Assembly: GCA_922989275.2 (NCBI GenBank)
Contig: OV277866.1
Coordinates: 78,404,328 to 78,468,327 of the forward strand
DNA: 64,000 bases
Direction of reading: 5' to 3'
Source of the DNA: Gari tellinella
Taxonomy: Eukaryota > Mollusca > Bivalvia > Cardiida > Psammobiidae
Position numbers and translations under genes: made by a program. The notes below the pieces were generated by a model. That model did not search any database. It had not been told where the DNA came from and saw only the letters and a program-made list of their open reading frames with translations. Shown here piece after piece: positions 62,821-64,000 of this stretch (within the stretch, counting starts at the first letter, position 1; each line of letters begins with the position of its first letter).

Positions 62821-63420
62821 TCACCATTTCGATAAAGGTGGTATCACTAATTCAAAAAGGTCTTATCACTTATTCTATATGGGGATAACACTGAAGTATT
62901 AATAAAAAAAAATCTTAATGATATAAGAATAAAATTAAGCACTTAAGAAATTTCTTAAAGGATATCACCTATTCAAATGTCTTTTTTCCTTTTCTTTTTG
63001 TAAACTAAGATATAAATATTTTCTTCTGCATTACATCAAAACGTACTTACAAGGAAACATAACTTGTGGCCCAACCCGTTTGAAATATATTATAATCTTT
63101 TGATAATTTGTATACATATATTCTGTAAAAACTGTGTACATGTTAGTCGATAAATGTATATATCTGATATATGCAATAAAATGTGATTGAATCCTATTCA
63201 AATGAGTGATATCACCTATGTTTTAATTGATAAATTACATATTCGCATTAGTGATATCGTCCATTTGTTGTTGACGTGATATCACCTATTCGGCTTTTTC
63301 AAAAAGACGATATCACCTATTTTCATATAATAATAACGCACATATATTAACTTTCTTAATTAGTGATATCACCTAATGGATGAGGGATGTCACCTATTGG
63401 AATAGATGATATCACAAAAT
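62821..63420. repeat. Cluster of GATATCACCTATT-like motifs
   Basis: GATATCACCTA(T/A) or near versions recur at about 62961, 63208, 63250, 63278, 63304, 63364, 63385 (GATGTCACCTATT) and 63407, with related TATCACTTATTC at 62866. The spacing is irregular. They could be subterminal transposase-binding repeats of an element whose remainder lies outside the window. Confidence 0.5.
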
Positions 63421-63481
63421 CAGATTAAATAGTAAAACGGCACACCATAATTTAATAAACAACACGTTTGGATAAATTAAT

Positions 63482-63630
63482 TCATCTCTGGTATATAGTC
63501 CTGCGACCAAAATAACGGCCAAAATATAAGAAACGCATATAGTGAACGGTTAACGGACGGTTAACGAACGGTTAACGCCTAAGGATTTTACCCCGTTTAA
63601 ACGCGTTAATAAACGATTATACCAGAGATG
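63482..63630. repeat. Small inverted-repeat element with AACGGTTAACG repeats
   Basis: CATCTCTGGTATATAGTC faces GATTATACCAGAGATG. Between them GAACGGTTAACG is repeated three times (63543-63577). Nothing is recognised from 63631 to the end. Confidence 0.55.
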
Positions 63631-64000
63631 TTGCGATTGGTTAGTCAGTTTTCCGTTTCACGCGGAGATTTCGGATCGTATTGATCATTGCCGTTATTCG
63701 AGAAATTATATAAATTCAGACAGTTTTAATCTCGATCATAATAAAATGATAAAATCAGTGATTTAGGCAATATTTGAAAAATTTAATATAATGGGAAGAA
63801 ATTATCTAAGGATCCCATCAAAATCAGAAATTGATGTGTGAAACCTGAACGAAGAACTAATAACTGACACCTTCGAGCAGGAAACACACATACAAATCAT
63901 GTGCTAAAGAGCTCAAATGAAACACTGAGTGGAAATCAAAAACCAGAACACTGCGTGCAACATAGGGAACACATCAAACTAGTATAGAACCCAACCCCAT

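Overview
The window reads as nuclear DNA of a marine or freshwater invertebrate, most likely a bivalve mollusc. It is AT-rich, has frequent TACATGTA motifs, is saturated with short palindromic transposons, and carries tRNA-derived SINEs, invertebrate-type non-LTR retrotransposons and one animal sphingolipid gene. The species cannot be fixed from sequence alone.

Only one intact host gene is visible: a dihydroceramide/sphingolipid delta-4 desaturase (DEGS1-like) on the minus strand at 28660-29736. Its coding exon is uninterrupted and is preceded by a good 3' splice acceptor. Everything else recognisable is mobile or repetitive. A dead 6-kb non-LTR retrotransposon lies at 8144-14026: ORF1 has a decayed PHD-like finger, and ORF2 has an APE endonuclease, a reverse transcriptase and a C-terminal CCHC. 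A probable 1-kb solo LTR sits at 6587-7614. Older reverse-transcriptase remnants lie at 34229-34610, 43130-43370 and 47945-48670, and several 3'-end LINE stubs are scattered through the window. There are two tRNA-derived SINE families. A 1.5-kb ATG/GAT trinucleotide satellite lies at 31688-33206, and TAG/CTA arrays at 44.7-45.2 and 46.3-46.4 kb.

The dominant content is about 90 copies or fragments of 180-360 bp MITEs. I gave the families provisional letters. Three classes of ends are seen. TTAA-type families have TTAACCC...GGGTTAA ends: A, B, C, D, L, M, N. TA-type families have TACAGT...ACTGTA ends, as in pogo/Tc1-mariner elements: E, F, G, H. CAGGG-type families have hAT-like ends: I, J. 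Most carry a long near-perfect hairpin in the middle. The hairpins fall into a few modules: alpha (core GATCAGACGCC), beta (core GAAAGTAAAGCAGAATGCGCC, with a divergent beta' in F) and gamma (core GATCAGAGGGCTCC). The same module recurs inside families whose ends belong to different transposon superfamilies. This modular sharing, with paired changes in both hairpin arms, is the most unusual feature of the window.

Nested insertions allow empty sites to be read from paralogous copies. A and C inserted in F, D inserted in A, and B inserted in M all sit at TTAA. A 1-kb dispersed element (R) occurs in inverted orientation at 20.4-21.4 and 50.3-51.3 kb, with the J MITE nested at the same place in both; a fragment at 55.3 kb lacks J. 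Stretches not listed below hold nothing I could recognise.
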